Source: Apolygus lucorum
Lineage: Eukaryota > Arthropoda > Insecta > Hemiptera > Miridae
NCBI GenBank assembly: GCA_009739505.2
Contig: CM019179.2
Coordinates: 62,437,397-62,501,396, forward strand
Direction of reading: 5' to 3'
DNA length: 64,000 bases
The number at the start of each line of letters is the position of its first letter. Positions within the stretch are counted from its first letter, which is position 1. Positions 46,013 to 57,783 of this stretch are shown here, in pieces. The position numbers and the translations under genes were made by a program. Under the pieces are notes generated by a model. That model did no database searches and was not told the DNA's origin. It was given only the letters and a program-made list of their open reading frames with translations.

Positions 46013-46165
46013 ACGCTGCAAATTATTACACATAGGTTTTTTATGTTATTTATTGCTGTACAAAAATTAGCTTTTGGAATCGACTAAGAAAAAAGTTCAT
46101 CCTCTCCTCAAAATTTGTTGGTTTATTTTTCAGGGTACGTAGAATCAAAAAAACGAATAAATCTT
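46013..46165. repeat. Family A fragments in opposite orientations
   Basis: 46013-46075 is a minus-strand A end (AAACGCTGCAAATTATTACA). 46075-46165 is plus-strand A (TTTTGGAATCGACTAAG, CAAAATTTGTTGGTTTATTT). Confidence 0.65.
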
Positions 46166-46993
46166 TTTTAGACAGACAAATCCTTCACACTGAAAGTCCA
46201 CGTGGGCATCGCTGTTGATATACATTCTTAAGGTGTTTGATCATCCAAACACTAATGAAGGACATGGTCATATCCATGACCACTTCGAAATATCCAGGTG
46301 GAAAAATTGAAAACCCTCAAAACCCCCTTGACTCTCGATTGATACCAAAACAAAACAGCAGGAGGTTCCTTGAAAACCTGATAATCCGAAACCATCCAGG
46401 TTAGTACTTCCCAGTGACTCTAGCTGAGTAGGTTGCTCAAAAACCCTCGAAAATTAATATATGATGAAGTTACCGCATACTTGGCCGAAGTTAGACGATT
46501 CTACAACTTGGTCTTCCACTATCTCAAGAATCTACACCAACAAGTCCGACGCTACTCGTACCTCGAATTGTGCCACTCAGTTCACGATACCGTACATGTT
46601 CACGGGTATGGAATGCACAATAGCTGAACTATCTGGTTTGAGACTATGAGTGCTGTTATGTTACTACTCTCAAGAATCCTGCTCGGCAACAGGTGCAACC
46701 TTTTAGGGATGCGATAGTAGTAGCATCAACAATGAAAAGTGAAATAGTAGTCATAAGAAGTAGTGGAATGCCAAAATCAAGTTTTGTTTGGTAATTATTG
46801 TTTTTTGTCGTTATTATTATTGTGCGACTCCCTGTAGTAGTTACTTGCCTCAATACCATCAATATGAATGAGATTGTAACTATTTAGATTCAGATTAAGC
46901 GGTGAAGAAACTATCTGAAATTTTTACCGAACAGGTCTCTACCGTCTACCACGCAGTGCTAATCTTTTTTTGTCCCTTCACCCACTGACTTTT
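46166..46993. other. No feature recognised
   Basis: Small frames of 60-70 codons at 46433-46649 show no known motif. Confidence 0.4.
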
Positions 46994-47530
46994 GCTTCCT
47001 CACTACCGAAGGTAGGGAAGCTTTGTATTCATGAAAGAAGTGAAAAAATAAAATGTCCTCCAAAATCAAAATTTCCACTTGCTTTTTGCGTTTTAGAGCT
47101 TCCCGAACAATTTTGGTTCCGTGTCTGTCTGTCGGTCTGTCTGTGGTCAATCCTTGTCCCGGGCAAAACTATATTAACCTGTGGTCCGATTTTGATGAAA
47201 TTTTCAGGGATTGTGCGGGTTAGGTCCTAGACGGTCCCCTATCAATTTCAGCACCTTCGGACCAATAGGAGCGAGTGCGCATGCGCAAACGTGAATTTCC
47301 TGGAACCTCGGTTTCTCGGTTTCTAATGAACCGATTTTGCTCAAATTTGGAGGTTAGTTAGGGACTAACTTCTAAGAGACACCCTATAAGTTTCAATCAA
47401 ATTGGTCAAGCAATAGCCGCTGCGCATGCGCGAACTGTAAATTTATTGTTACAACCAAAACTCCGCAACTATTCAACCAATTTCGATGAAATTTTCAGGG
47501 ATTGTGTGGGTTAGGTCCTAGACGGTGGAC
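46994..47530 (+). repeat. Family B copy
   Basis: Begins with the hairpin (CTTCCTCACTACCGAAGGTA...GGGAAGC), then GCGTTTTAGAGCTTCCCGAA, GTTCCGTGTCTGTCTGTCGG, TTTTGATGAAATTTTCAGGG and palindromes TGCGCATGCGCA (near 47276) and TGCGCATGCGCG (near 47424). Two monomers share TTAGGTCCTAGACGGT. Confidence 0.8.
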
Positions 47531-47867
47531 CGCTAAATAAAATAATAAAATTCTACGTTTAATTTTAAACAAAACTCAAATTACGAGTATATAACAAATT
47601 AATACCCATAATCCTAATACGTACACCTATTATAGTTTTAGTATTGAATAATGATAATCATTATCGTCATAACTTCGTAGTTTTATTTTATACCTACACT
47701 CTTTCGTTCTTTCATTTCAGTGGTTTATATACCACAACTATTTACAACACTATTATAAACATTAATACCAGCAACCCTATCCCGCATATTATCGCCAATA
47801 TTTTGGTATTCAATAACTCTTTGAATCATAATTTTTTCGCCAACTGATTCTATACGTCCATGTTACA
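47531..47867. other. AT-rich DNA, no gene recognised
   Basis: Rich in ATT and ATA runs, with only short frames. Confidence 0.4.
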
Positions 47868-48150
47868 ATGAGTGAGGAAGCTATACTGCCCACCCAACTT
47901 GGCAGACGTTTTTTAACTCCTCCCTCGCAGTATTAAAGTCACTATTATTAAGTCAGTATTAAGTCCCTCGCAGTATTAAAGTCCTCCCTCGCAGTATTAA
48001 AGTCACCTCTCATATGTGCTATAATTAGTCGTTGATTCCTTCTTAGTCTTATTTCCTATATTTAACTATCTGCAGATAGTTCAACATTTTGTATACTATT
48101 GTATTGAATTGGGCTTGCCCGTACTTGATTAAATAAATAAATAAATAACA
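47868..48150 (+). repeat. Family B right end followed by a Jockey/CR1-like 3' end
   Basis: 47868-47920 carries GTGAGGAAGCTATACTGCCC and ACTTGGCAGAC. 47925-48150 closely matches, on the opposite strand, 12399-12610: CTCCCTCGCAGTATTAAAGT occurs in three repeats, then ATTAGTCGTTGATTCC, GGGCTTGCCCGTAC and (TAAA)n. Confidence 0.8.
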
Positions 48151-48441
48151 GGTAGGCCGCGATTTTAATTATAGCTTCTAACGCCGTTACGTGACTCGGT
48201 CTCCATAGAACGACTGAAACTCTGTGAAATGATCTTTGAGGACGTGACTGATTAGAGCTAATGTGTTGATTTAGCGATGATCCGTCGAGCCCACTTTTCT
48301 CGACATTCTCATTGGCTGGATTTATCCAGCGGCTACGCGCGACAACGGCCGCTCTAATGTTCTCTTCGAGTCAAGTTGATCAGCCGATTTTGTCAATATT
48401 TTTGTTGACGGTCTAAAGTTGTATCAGTTCGTTTTCCAGTG
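48151..48441. other. GC-moderate DNA next to the palindrome
   Basis: It contains GGATTTATCCAGCGGCTACG and a TATCAGTTCG initiator-like word (48422-48431) about 10-20 bases before the palindrome starts. Suggestive of a promoter but no TATA box is placed correctly. Confidence 0.3.
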
Positions 48442-49846
48442 TAGTCCAGTCAAATTAGCAGTTAGGGTTTGCATTAATTCCGGACAAAGCGAAACTTTTA
48501 TGGGTGACTTGTGGGTGCCTATGGAACATGTTTTTAGTATATTCTACTAGATTCTCCTTGTGCTAACTTTTTGGTGCCCGAAAAACCGCGATTTTTCGGC
48601 ACTTGTTTCAGTTTTTTGCCTATAACTCGTACACGATGCATCCTACGGAAAATTTTACTCCTTCCTTTATTAAACAGGATGAATTTCTGCGTCGAATGAC
48701 CACCTGAAACGTTAAGATCGGTTCAGCCGTTTGGCCGAAATCGATCGTTGAAGTTTGGCGATTTTTCCCAAATTGGTTGAAAAATGGGTTACGCTCAAGT
48801 TTCAAGGCCTGTACATCAAAAACGGCGTATCCAACCAAAAAATGTCATATAATCAAAGTTGTAGAGAATCAAATTTTGTGTAAGAAAAGCATCCTCCCTT
48901 CCTCCCCCCTCCCACCCACCCCTACCAAATGATAGAATAACGAAACAACTTCTGAGTAAACGAAATTATGAGTATTGAAAACGGTGTTGCAATCAAAAAA
49001 TGTCATATAATCAAAGTGAAACGTCTGTTGTTCAACTTACTAAGGCACTGAGGTACTTGTAATACTAGAAAAGGCGAAAGAAAAAACATTCTCCTGGTCC
49101 TAACTTTTTGGTGCCCGAAAAACCGCGATTTTTCGGCACTTGATTCAGTTTTTCGCCTATAACTCGTACACGATGCATCCCACGGAAAATGTTACTCAAT
49201 CCTTTATTAAACAGGATGAATTTCTGCGTCGAATGACCACCTGAAACGTTAAGATCGGTTCAGTCGTTTGGCCGAAATCGATCGTTGAATTTTGCCGCTT
49301 TTTCCCAAATTGGTTGAAAAATGGGTTACGCTCAAGTTTCAAGGCCTGTACATCAAAAACAGCGTATCCAACCAAAAAATGTCACATAATCAAAGTTGTA
49401 GAGAATCAAATTTTGTGTAAGAAAAGCATCCCCCCTTCCTCCTCCCCTTCCCACCCGCCCCTACCAAATGATAGAATAACGAAACAACTTCTGAGTAAAC
49501 GAAATTATGAGTATTGAAAACGGTGTTGCAATCAAAAAATGTCATATAATCAAAGTGAAACGTCTGTTGTTCGACCTAAGGCACTGAAGTACTTATAATA
49601 ATAGAAAAGGCAAAAGAAAAAACATCTCCTAGATTCTCCTTTTGCTAACTTTTTGGTGCCCGAAAAACCACGATTTTTCGGCACTTGTTCCAGTTTTTCG
49701 CCTATAACTCGTACACGATGCATCCTACGGAAAATTTTACTCAATCCTTTATTAAACAGGATGAATTTCTGCGTCGACTGACCACCTTCATTTTTTAGAT
49801 CGGTTCAGCCGTTTGGCCGAAATCGATCGTTGAAGTTTGGCGATTG
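48442..49846 (+). repeat. Left arm of a 3-kb palindrome: tandem ~540-bp units
   Basis: About 2.4 units start at CTAACTTTTTGGTGCCCG (48563, 49100 and 49645). Each has CCGCGATTTTTCGGCACTTG (itself hairpin-forming), ACTCGTACACGATGCATCC, TTTATTAAACAGGATGAATT and TGGCCGAAATCGATCGTTGA, then a CCTCCCTTCC-rich pyrimidine tract. The outer end is AGTCCAGTCAAATTAGC and GCATTAATTCCGGACAAAGC. The arm is nearly identical to the inverted right arm. Confidence 0.92.
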
Positions 49847-50050
49847 ACACACCCATCACTCAGAAGTTGTTTCGTTATTCTATCATTTGGTAGGGGCGGG
49901 TGGGAGGGGGGAGGAAGGGGGGATGCTTTTCTTACACAAAATTTGATTCTCTACAACTTTGATTATGTGACATTTTTTGGTTGGATACGCCGTTTTTGAT
50001 GTACAGGCCTTGAAACTTGAGCGTAACCCATTTTTCAACCAATTTGGGAA

Positions 50051-51469
50051 AAATCGCCAAACTTCAACGATCGATTTCGGCCAAACGGCTGAACCGATCT
50101 AAAAAATGAAGGTGGTCAGTCGACGCAGAAATTCATCCTGTTTAATAAAGGATTGAGTAAAATTTTCCGTAGGATGCATCGTGTACGAGTTATAGGCGAA
50201 AAACTGGAACAAGTGCCGAAAAATCGTGGTTTTTCGGGCACCAAAAAGTGAGCAAAAGGAGAATCTAGGAGATGTTTTTTCTTTTGCCTTTTCTATTATT
50301 ATAAGTACCTCAGTGCCTTAGGTCGAACAACAGACGTTTCACTTTGATTATATGACATTTTTTGATTGCAACACCGTTTTCGATACTCATAATTTCGTTT
50401 ACTCAGAAGTTGATTTGTTATTCTATCATTTGGTAGGGGCGGGTGGGAGGGGGGAGGAGGAAGGGGGGATGCTTTTCTTACACAAAATTTGATTCTCTAC
50501 AACTTTGATTATGTGACATTTTTTGGTTGGATACGCCGTTTTTGATGTACAGGCCTTGAAACTTGAGCGTAACCCATTTTTCAACCAATTTGGGAAAAAG
50601 CGGCAAAATTCAACGATCGATTTCGGCCAAACGGCTGAACCGATCTTAACGTTTCAGGTGGTCATTCGACGCAGAAATTCATCCTGTTTAATAAAGGATT
50701 GAGTAACATTTTCCGTAGGATGCATCGTGTACGAGTTATAGGCGAAAAACTGAATCAAGTGCCGAAAAATCGCGGTTTTTCGGGCACCAAAAAGTTAGGA
50801 CCAGGAGAATGTTTTTTCTTTCGCCTTTTCTAGTATTACAAGTACCTCAGTGCCTTAGTAAGTTGAACAACAGACGTTTCACTTTGATTATATGACATTT
50901 TTTGATTGCAACACCGTTTTCAATACTCATAATTTCGTTTACTCAGAAGTTGTTTCGTTATTCTATCATTTGGTAGGGGCGGGTGGGAGGGGGGAGAAAG
51001 GGAGGATGCTTTTCTTACACAAAATTTGATTCTCTACAACTTTGATTATGTGACATTTTTTGGTTGGATACGCCGTTTTTGATGTACAGGCCTTGAAACT
51101 TGAGCGTAACCCATTTTTCAACCAATTTGGGAAAAATTGCCAAACTTCAACGATCGATTTCGGCCAAACGGCTGAATCGATCTTAACGTTTCAGGTGGTC
51201 ATTCGACGCAGAAATTCATCCTGTTTAATAAAGGAAGGAGTAAAATTTTCCGTAGGATGCATCGTGTACGAGTTATAGGCAAAAAACTGAAACAAGTGCC
51301 GAAAAATCGCGGTTTTTCGGGCACCAAAAAGTTAGCACAAGGAGAATCTAGTAGAATATACTAAAAACATGTTCCATAGGCACCCACAAGTCACCCATAA
51401 AAGTTTCGCTTTGTCCGGAATTAATGCAAACCCCCCCCCCCCCCTTTTTTGGCTAATTTGACTGGACTA
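50051..51469 (-). repeat. Right arm of the 3-kb palindrome
   Basis: Inverted copy of 48442-49846, ending at GCTTTGTCCGGAATTAATGC, a poly-C run (51431-51444) and GCTAATTTGACTGGACTA. The arms are about 1.4 kb. The spacer (49847-50050) is the remaining part of the third unit plus a short unrelated GACACACCCATC. A 72-codon frame (51060-51278 plus; mirror 48620-48838 minus) is open in the outer units with a few amino-acid differences, but no family is recognised. Confidence 0.92.
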
Positions 51470-51611
51470 GTGGGACATCTTCAGATTTCGAGGTGAAGAG
51501 TGGAATCAACTACCTACCAAAGGGTGAGGGGAGGCCCTAATTGGTGTCCTAATTAGGACACTAATCCAAACAAGCCGTTTCGAGGAGTATGCATTTTAAA
51601 AAAGTCTCTAG

Positions 51612-52370
51612 TGTTTGGATGTATCATTGTCGATACAACGTATCGACATTTATTATCGACAGAAGACATCGATTGAAGAGATCGATGATAGTTGAAGATA
51701 AGACGTTTTGGCGGATGTTTGCTCCTTGATGTTTTGGCTCATGCTTGTATAGACGATTAATGAATAAACGAATGTTGGTATAAATGTGTCCTTTTTAACG
51801 TGATCATACTACTTAAACCATGGTGTAGTGCTTTGAGGTGTTGGTGAAGTCAAAACTGTATGTGATGAAAAATTGATAACGGACTTGATGTGTTCCCATC
51901 TGAAGTGACCCGTGATTTCTCGTTTGACTCGAACCTACAGGCCTTATCAGCTTTTAAGTTTGCTGGTGTCGTGAAAATAGACTGCTTATTTAATAAACCT
52001 GACGTTTTTCGTCTCGATGGAGATGTTTTCCTTCCTCTGCTATCCTTTTGTGATGAACTGTTACAATTCTTTTCTTAGTTATTGTCATATTATGAGATCT
52101 TGGTGTCATAAATTTTGTTAATAAGTTGCTAAATACCTACCAATGATTTTTAAAATTACGAAAAAAGGCATGTTTCGATGTTTAATTGTCGATACAACGT
52201 ATCGACATTTACTATCGATTGAAAGGATCGATGATAGTTAGTTGAAGATAAGACGCTTGTGCGGATGTTTACTCCTTGATGTTTTGGCTCATGCTTGTAT
52301 AGACGATTGATGAATCAACGAATGTTCGTATAAATGTGTCCATTTTAAAGTGATCATACTACTTAAAACA
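51612..52370 (+). mobile_element. TRIM-like LTR element (terminal-repeat retrotransposon in miniature)
   Basis: Two direct repeats, 51612-51820 and 52171-52370, start TGTTT.GATGT and end ACTTAAA.CA, so both have TG...CA termini. They share AATTGTCGATACAACGTATC-type, CTCCTTGATGTTTTGGCTCA and GTGATCATACTACTTAAA. Immediately after the first repeat comes TGGTGTAGTGC, a TGG start as in tRNA primer-binding sites. Immediately before the second comes GAAAAAAGGCA, a polypurine tract. The interior is only 350 bp with one 62-codon frame (51890-52078) of unknown nature. Orientation is set by these sites. The flanking 5-mers (TCTAG and CCTCG) do not match, so a target duplication is not shown. Confidence 0.7.
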
Positions 52371-52398
52371 CCTCGTCCAAACGACGTGGTTATCCCCC

Positions 52399-52664
52399 CT
52401 ACTTCTTGTTCTTGCAGAATTTTATTAATGTATATGATAGATTATATGCTAGCACCTTTCTTTGGGGAACTGCATAACTACTCATCCTAGCATTACTGAT
52501 ACACTTAATTATTTTTACATGTTGCATTATATCATTTAGGTAGCTATGCACCCATTTTACGAACCCTTCGTTGATTCCTGTAAACATAATTGTCATTAAG
52601 TACTGGTTTATTGTGAGATATTGTATCATATACAATGCTTTGGATAGATCCAAGTAAATCACTT
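52399..52664 (-). pseudogene. Reverse transcriptase fragment, Jockey/CR1-like
   Basis: The minus-strand frame reads IYLDLSKAL...NQYL, then FVKWVHSYLND and SYAVPQRKVLAYNLSY. These correspond to the RT blocks (FIDLSKAFDT), W..SYL and GVPQGSVLGP..F, with key residues altered (FDT to LYM, GVPQG to AVPQR). About 88 codons are left. Truncated upstream exactly where a family A element starts (52667) and downstream near the TRIM-like element. Confidence 0.8.
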
Positions 52665-52666
52665 TA

Positions 52667-53200
52667 GGTTTATTATTTTCAATGATGAATCTTCGGAATT
52701 GACCAAGAAAAAAAAATGTAACCCCTCCTCAGAATTTGTTGGTTCCCTTTCAAGGTACAAAGAATTCAAAAATCGATTAAAAATCTGGCCGTCCGTACGC
52801 CTTTTTCCTTGGGTACCTACCATGGACCCATTTTGATCAAATTTGGTACACGGCCTCTATTTGGGGTCTAGTTGTGCCCCGAAGCTTTTGGTAGATGTCA
52901 GTCACTTCTGATGGGTGAAAAATAAGGGTTGTAATTTTCGAAAAAGCCTCTAGCTCGAAAACTCTCGGAATTAAAAAACTTGAAGCTATTGAATTTTTAG
53001 AATCGATTGAGACTACCCTGAGAACTTGATGCTTGTACTTAAAATAAATCAGAAACACAAGTGTGGATCGCAAAATAGGCCTAATCTCCGTTCAAATATT
53101 AGCTGACCAAAATGCGATCGTTGTTCGTTTCTTCGAGTTGTACTCAGTTTTAGTAATCAAATTTCCTGATAAATGCACCCAGAACTCCCTATTTCTTCCA
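52667..53200 (+). repeat. Family A copy
   Basis: GGTTTATTATTTTCAATGAT and AACC-like left end, GGTCTAGTTGTGCCCCGAAG, GCAAAATAGGCCTAATCTCC and GATCGTTGTTCG. The right end is missing. Confidence 0.75.
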
Positions 53201-53211
53201 ATTTTCGGGGT

Positions 53212-53560
53212 CTCCTTTGAAAATCATCGCCCTCGGGTAGATAGTAGCCTATGCGCATGCAAACGCGCAAATGTGTAACCTTGTAAAAGTGTGTATTCTT
53301 TTCCAGTTAACTTGAATTCACTTTTCAATCTGTAACCATATTTTCTTGCTTCCCCTCCCAGCTCCTTATGAGTAGTATAATTTAATTTAATTTTCTGTAA
53401 TAGTTAGTTCTCTCATTCAAACGATGTACTACTTTGATTGTAAATTGAGTAGTACATAGAGATTGATGTTTTGAGATTAACTACTATGCTGCGGATCATC
53501 TAAACAATCGGGTTATGGATACGAGGAAGCTATGTGCCACACCCACTTAGCAGAGTTTTT
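53212..53560 (+). repeat. Family B copy interrupted by a Jockey/CR1-like 3' end
   Basis: 53212-53290 and 53455-53560 are B: GAAAATCATCGCCCTCGGG, then GATTAACTACTATGCTGCGG, GATACGAGGAAGCTATGTGC and CACACCCACTTAGCAGAG. Between them, 53300-53455 resembles the 3' UTR at 41735-41850 (GAATTCACTTTTCAATCTG, TTTGATTGTAAATTG). Confidence 0.65.
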
Positions 53561-54012
53561 TTTATTATGACCCATCATGGGTCACCCATGGCTTCGTCTA
53601 CTACCTTGAGAACAGTTTTAGCTCCAGCTTTTCCCTTCTTAATTTTATAGTCGTAATACTTGTATTTTAATATTTACCTATCAACAGATGTACAGATTTT
53701 TTTTCTGTCAGAAACCACGATGATTTTCCTTATTTTACTAATTTGAACTATTAGAATCGAATGAGGAACGTTTTGCTCCAACGTGTCGGAGTACTCTATC
53801 GAGTTTATTCGCGCAGAAGTCAAAAAATTTTATGTCCTCGAAATTAAAACACACTAAAACATCCAATTACGATCTGCTCTCTCGATTTTCAGACCCAAAA
53901 AAGAGAGCACAACGATTTCATCAACACAATCCAGTATGACTTCACAATCGCCTTGTTTTTTGTTAGCCCGGAAAACCAGTAACATAATTATAAAACTCAA
54001 GTTCTGAATTTT
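53561..54012. other. No feature recognised
   Basis: AT-rich; no open frame or family member of note. Confidence 0.4.
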
Positions 54013-54640
54013 GGTTCATTATTTTCAATAATGAACCTTTGGAATCGAGCAAGAAAAATAATTTTTTTACCCGCTTCACCGCCCGAAAATTTAATGGTTT
54101 ACGAACATCGAACAAAAAAAAATCCGCTTTCCTCCGTTTGCGGCACATTCCTTGGTTACTTTGGACCAACTTTGATGAAATTTGGTGTAGGGCTCCATTA
54201 GGGGTCCAGTTGTGCGGCGAAGCTTTTGGTTGATGTCAGTCACTTCTGAGGGGTGACAAATACCTAAGGGTTGTAATTTTCAAATGAGCTCTAGGAATAA
54301 AGATATTATTTTTTCACCAATTTAAAATAGTATTGAATTTTTAGAATCGATTGAAACAACCCTGAGCTCTGTAGGACCAATCCTTGGGTCCCTAAGAAAA
54401 CTTACGGGTTCGTCTTACGATAAATCAGAAACACGAGTGTGAATCGCAAAAGAGGTCTAATCACCCTTCAAATTTTAGATGCGATCGTTTTTCGTTTCTT
54501 CGAGTTGTACTTTGTTTTGCATCCTTGGCAACCAGTAATTACATTTCTTAATGAAGGCACTCCTTATTTCTTCGAATTGAAAGTGAAGCGTTCAAATGAA
54601 CGCTTCTAGATAAATTCGATTATTAAGGCTAAAGGGGACG
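54013..54640 (+). repeat. Family A copy, long-form tail
   Basis: TTTT precedes GGTTCATTATTTTCAATAAT, then ATCGAGCAAG, GGTCCAGTTGTGCGGCGAAG and a tail with CGAGTTGTACTTTG and AAAGTGAAGCG. The GCAGCG end is missing. Confidence 0.8.
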
Positions 54641-55019
54641 GGGGTCTAGTATGATTCTGAGATGAGAGATGGCACTAGTGTCGCCCCATACTTTCATCCG
54701 GTTTATCTAAGCTTGAAAATACGTTATTTTCAAATCTAACCATATGTATGTTATCAGAATAAGAATATCTTACAAGCCATCATCTAACATATTACCAACA
54801 AAAAAATTATTTTTAAAGTTTCAGTTAATAATTGAAGTATGTTTTTAATTCAAAAATTCGAATACACCCCGTGTTTGAAAACTATCCTTCTATATGTTGG
54901 AATTATCACAAAACAAATTGTGTAAAAATTAGAGGCCGAAAGCGTAAAATTGGAAAAAACGTGGCCTGGGAAGACTAGATGGAATTTGTAGGGGAACCCC
55001 ACATTTCCTAGCAGCTAAT

Positions 55020-55115
55020 CCCAAAAAACAAAGCTCCCGCTACCGTGGTAGACTCGGAAGCAACAAGTGGGTGTTTTACAAAGCTTCCTCGTATCCATAA
55101 CCCGATTGTATGGAT
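55020..55115 (-). repeat. Family B, both ends joined
   Basis: The hairpin left end (GCTTCCGAGTCTACCACGG) and right end (CGAGGAAGCTTTGTAAAACA) on the minus strand meet without the middle, so this is an internally deleted copy. Confidence 0.65.
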
Positions 55116-55123
55116 ATGCATAG

Positions 55124-55844
55124 TACAAAAATAAGAGTTACGGTTGCATCACAACGAATATCATGAACATAAATGGAATCTGTCGGTGCGAAAATTATTG
55201 AGTCCTTTTGAACGCTAATAAAAACTAGGTAGGTAGGTACTAATCTACTGAAACTCTACATTTTATTTCATGTAAATTTTCAAAAAAAAAAAAAAAAGAG
55301 TTGCAGATCTTCAAGAACAATTTAGGTACCTAATTATGGAATGGAAATACATGAGGTACCTACATTCTTTATTGAGTTACCAACTCTCTAACAATTTTTT
55401 GAGCCTTTTTTATGCTCCTGCATAAAAAATAACTAAACAGGAATTAATGACCTACCTAACATATTCTTTGTGCTTTGATAATTTTTTACATGTTCTTATG
55501 TAAAACTCGACCTGCAAGATCCTTCATATTTCCCAAATTCGGACAGCTACAAAGTCTACCTATAATAAAAATTTTCGTTCAGAAAGACGGGCTACAAAAA
55601 TAAAGTTTTACGGTTGCATCACAAAGAATATCATGAACACGAATGGAATCTGTCGGTGCGAAAATTATTGAGTCCTTCTGAACACTAATAAGAACTAGGA
55701 AGGTAGGTACTAATCTACTCAAAGCCTATTTTATTTCATGTGAATTTTCAAAAAAAAAAAAGAGTTGCAAATCTTCATGAACGATTCAGGTAACTAATTA
55801 TGGAATGGAAATACATGAGGTACCTACATTCTTTATTGAGTTAC
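55124..55844 (+). repeat. ~255-bp direct repeats separated by 212 bp
   Basis: 55124-55380 and 55593-55844 share ACGGTTGCATCACAA.GAAT, GAATCTGTCGGTGCGAAAAT, a poly-A run of different length, and ATGGAATGGAAATACATGAG to TTTATTGAGTTAC. The ends are not TG...CA and no primer-binding or polypurine sites are seen, so local duplication is more likely than LTRs. Confidence 0.8.
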
Positions 55845-55867
55845 AGTTGCCAAATATGCGAAAATAT

Positions 55868-55965
55868 AGTTGATAGGTAGTGGTGATGCCAAAGCTGTGT
55901 TCTTTGCAGGCGAGTGATCTATAAAGAATAATAATAAATCTTTGAGTAATAACTTGCTGCGTTTG
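55868..55965 (+). repeat. Family A tail fragment
   Basis: CCAAAGCTGTGTTCTTTGCA, GATCTATAAAGAATAATAAT and TAACTTGCTGCG. Confidence 0.65.
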
Positions 55966-57129
55966 TCAGTGGTACTGCTCAACTATAATATAGTAACTAT
56001 TATAACTAGCTCAACTATAATAACTATAATATATTATATTACAATAACAAATAATCACTCATTTTTAGAGCAATTCATTGGCAGTTCTAACTTGTCAGTC
56101 ATTTCTCCTTTCACCTTCATTCCATATTAGCTAGACCTGTTCCATGAAAATAAATGGTTTTACTCCCTTAAAACTTTTTAGTCCTTCTTGAAAATTTAGA
56201 AGTGATGTAAAATCATGGGCTCCAAGTGCTCAAATGATCAGCGGCAGTCTAAAAGCCTTTAATCGATTTTATTTGATTTCAATAAATAAAATAACCATCA
56301 CGCATTGGTCCGCGAAGCTGGAGTAATCTTCGTCCTCATTAGACAAATGAGCGATTACAACTGACGATTCGTTGGAAACAGTTTTAGAAAGTAGTTGTAG
56401 ATATATAATACTGTTGATATAGTTTTCGAGAAGTCTCACTATTTAGCTACCCATTGAGATAATCTTGGCGAATATCGAAAATATTTTCGTGTTATTCCTT
56501 GTCTGCGGAAGATATCGGACAATTGGAAAGGAACTCCCTTATGGACTCGGTCAAATGTCTTAAATTATCTAAATGATGATCAATGATTTTTTGGGAATGA
56601 ACTATTTAACCGAATTCCGAAAGCAGTTAGGAGTCACTGATTAGTCATCGACTTCAGCTTCTACCTAATAGATAACATAATACAGTTATTGTTATCCGAA
56701 AGGATATTGCGACGCACGGCCTTCTGTTTGCGGCATAAATATAATACATTCTGTGTGACAATGGTATTTTTTACAAGTTCGCACAACAAAATATTAAGGA
56801 AAAATACAACTTCCAAAAAATATTTGTGGGACGAAGATTTTAATTCCGAAGATTGATGCGTTTTTGATGGACCAGGAAACTTCGCTGGAAACCTTTAGAT
56901 GAACCGCCAGAAGGAATGGTTATCGAATGTGGTAAGGGAAAATTATGAGCTTTGTTTTGTTAATACATTCCAACTTATTAGAATATAATGTGGTTGGAAA
57001 TTCGCAGAACAACTGAATTATTTTTCAACAATAAATTATCACCTATTAAGTATCTACATTTCTAATGCTGAGACTTATTTTTATTTATTTTTTTTTTTAA
57101 ATTATCATTACTTATTATTTATTTTACTT
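55966..57129. other. AT-rich DNA, no gene recognised
   Basis: Single-copy-looking sequence; only short frames. Confidence 0.4.
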
Positions 57130-57249
57130 CCTTCTCGTACAAGAGAAAGGGCACGACTGTTGCCATAATTACCTCTACCGACTATCTTATGGTTTCTTTC
57201 AAACCATTTCCACTAATGTTTTACGTCTCGGACCTTCCTGAACAATTTT

Positions 57250-57783
57250 GGTTTATTATTTTCAATAATGAACCTTTGGAATCGACCAAGAAAATTTTTT
57301 TAACCCCCCCGCCCCCTCAAAATTTGTTGGTTTACGTTTCAAGGTACGTAGAATCCAAAATTCGAATGAAAATTTTGCCGTCCGTCCGAAATTTGGTATG
57401 TAGGCTCCATTTAGGGTCTAGTTGTGCCCCGAAGATTTTGGTTGATGTAAGTCACTTCTAAGGGTTGAAAAATTAATTTTGAAATTTTGATGTAAAGGTG
57501 CCTATTGTTCTTCCATCAGTTTAAGACAGTATAAAATTGTTAGAATTTTTTGAGACCACGCGGAGCCTTGTAGGGCAAACCGTTCGCTCCCTACGATAAT
57601 TTAAGGGTTGGACGTACGATAAATCAGAAACACGAGTGTGAATCGCAAAAGAGGCCTAATCTCCGCTCAAATTATAGCTGACCGAAATGCGATCGATGTT
57701 TTTCTCCATGTTGGATGGTTGGTGGCTGCAGATGAGTGATCTATATAGAAAAGTAATAAACCATTGTGTAATAATTTGCAGCG
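57250..57783 (+). mobile_element. Complete family A element (short form) nested in B
   Basis: The 534-bp element runs from GGTTTATTATTTTCAATAAT to TTTGCAGCG, with TTTT on both sides (57246-57249 and 57784-57787). The host B consensus has a single TTTT at this place, so the four-base duplication is real here. No coding capacity. Confidence 0.88.

Noticed and set aside
55124..55844. 255-bp direct repeats as LTRs of a second small element
   Set aside because: The ends are not TG...CA, no primer-binding site follows the first repeat and no polypurine tract precedes the second; a local duplication is simpler.
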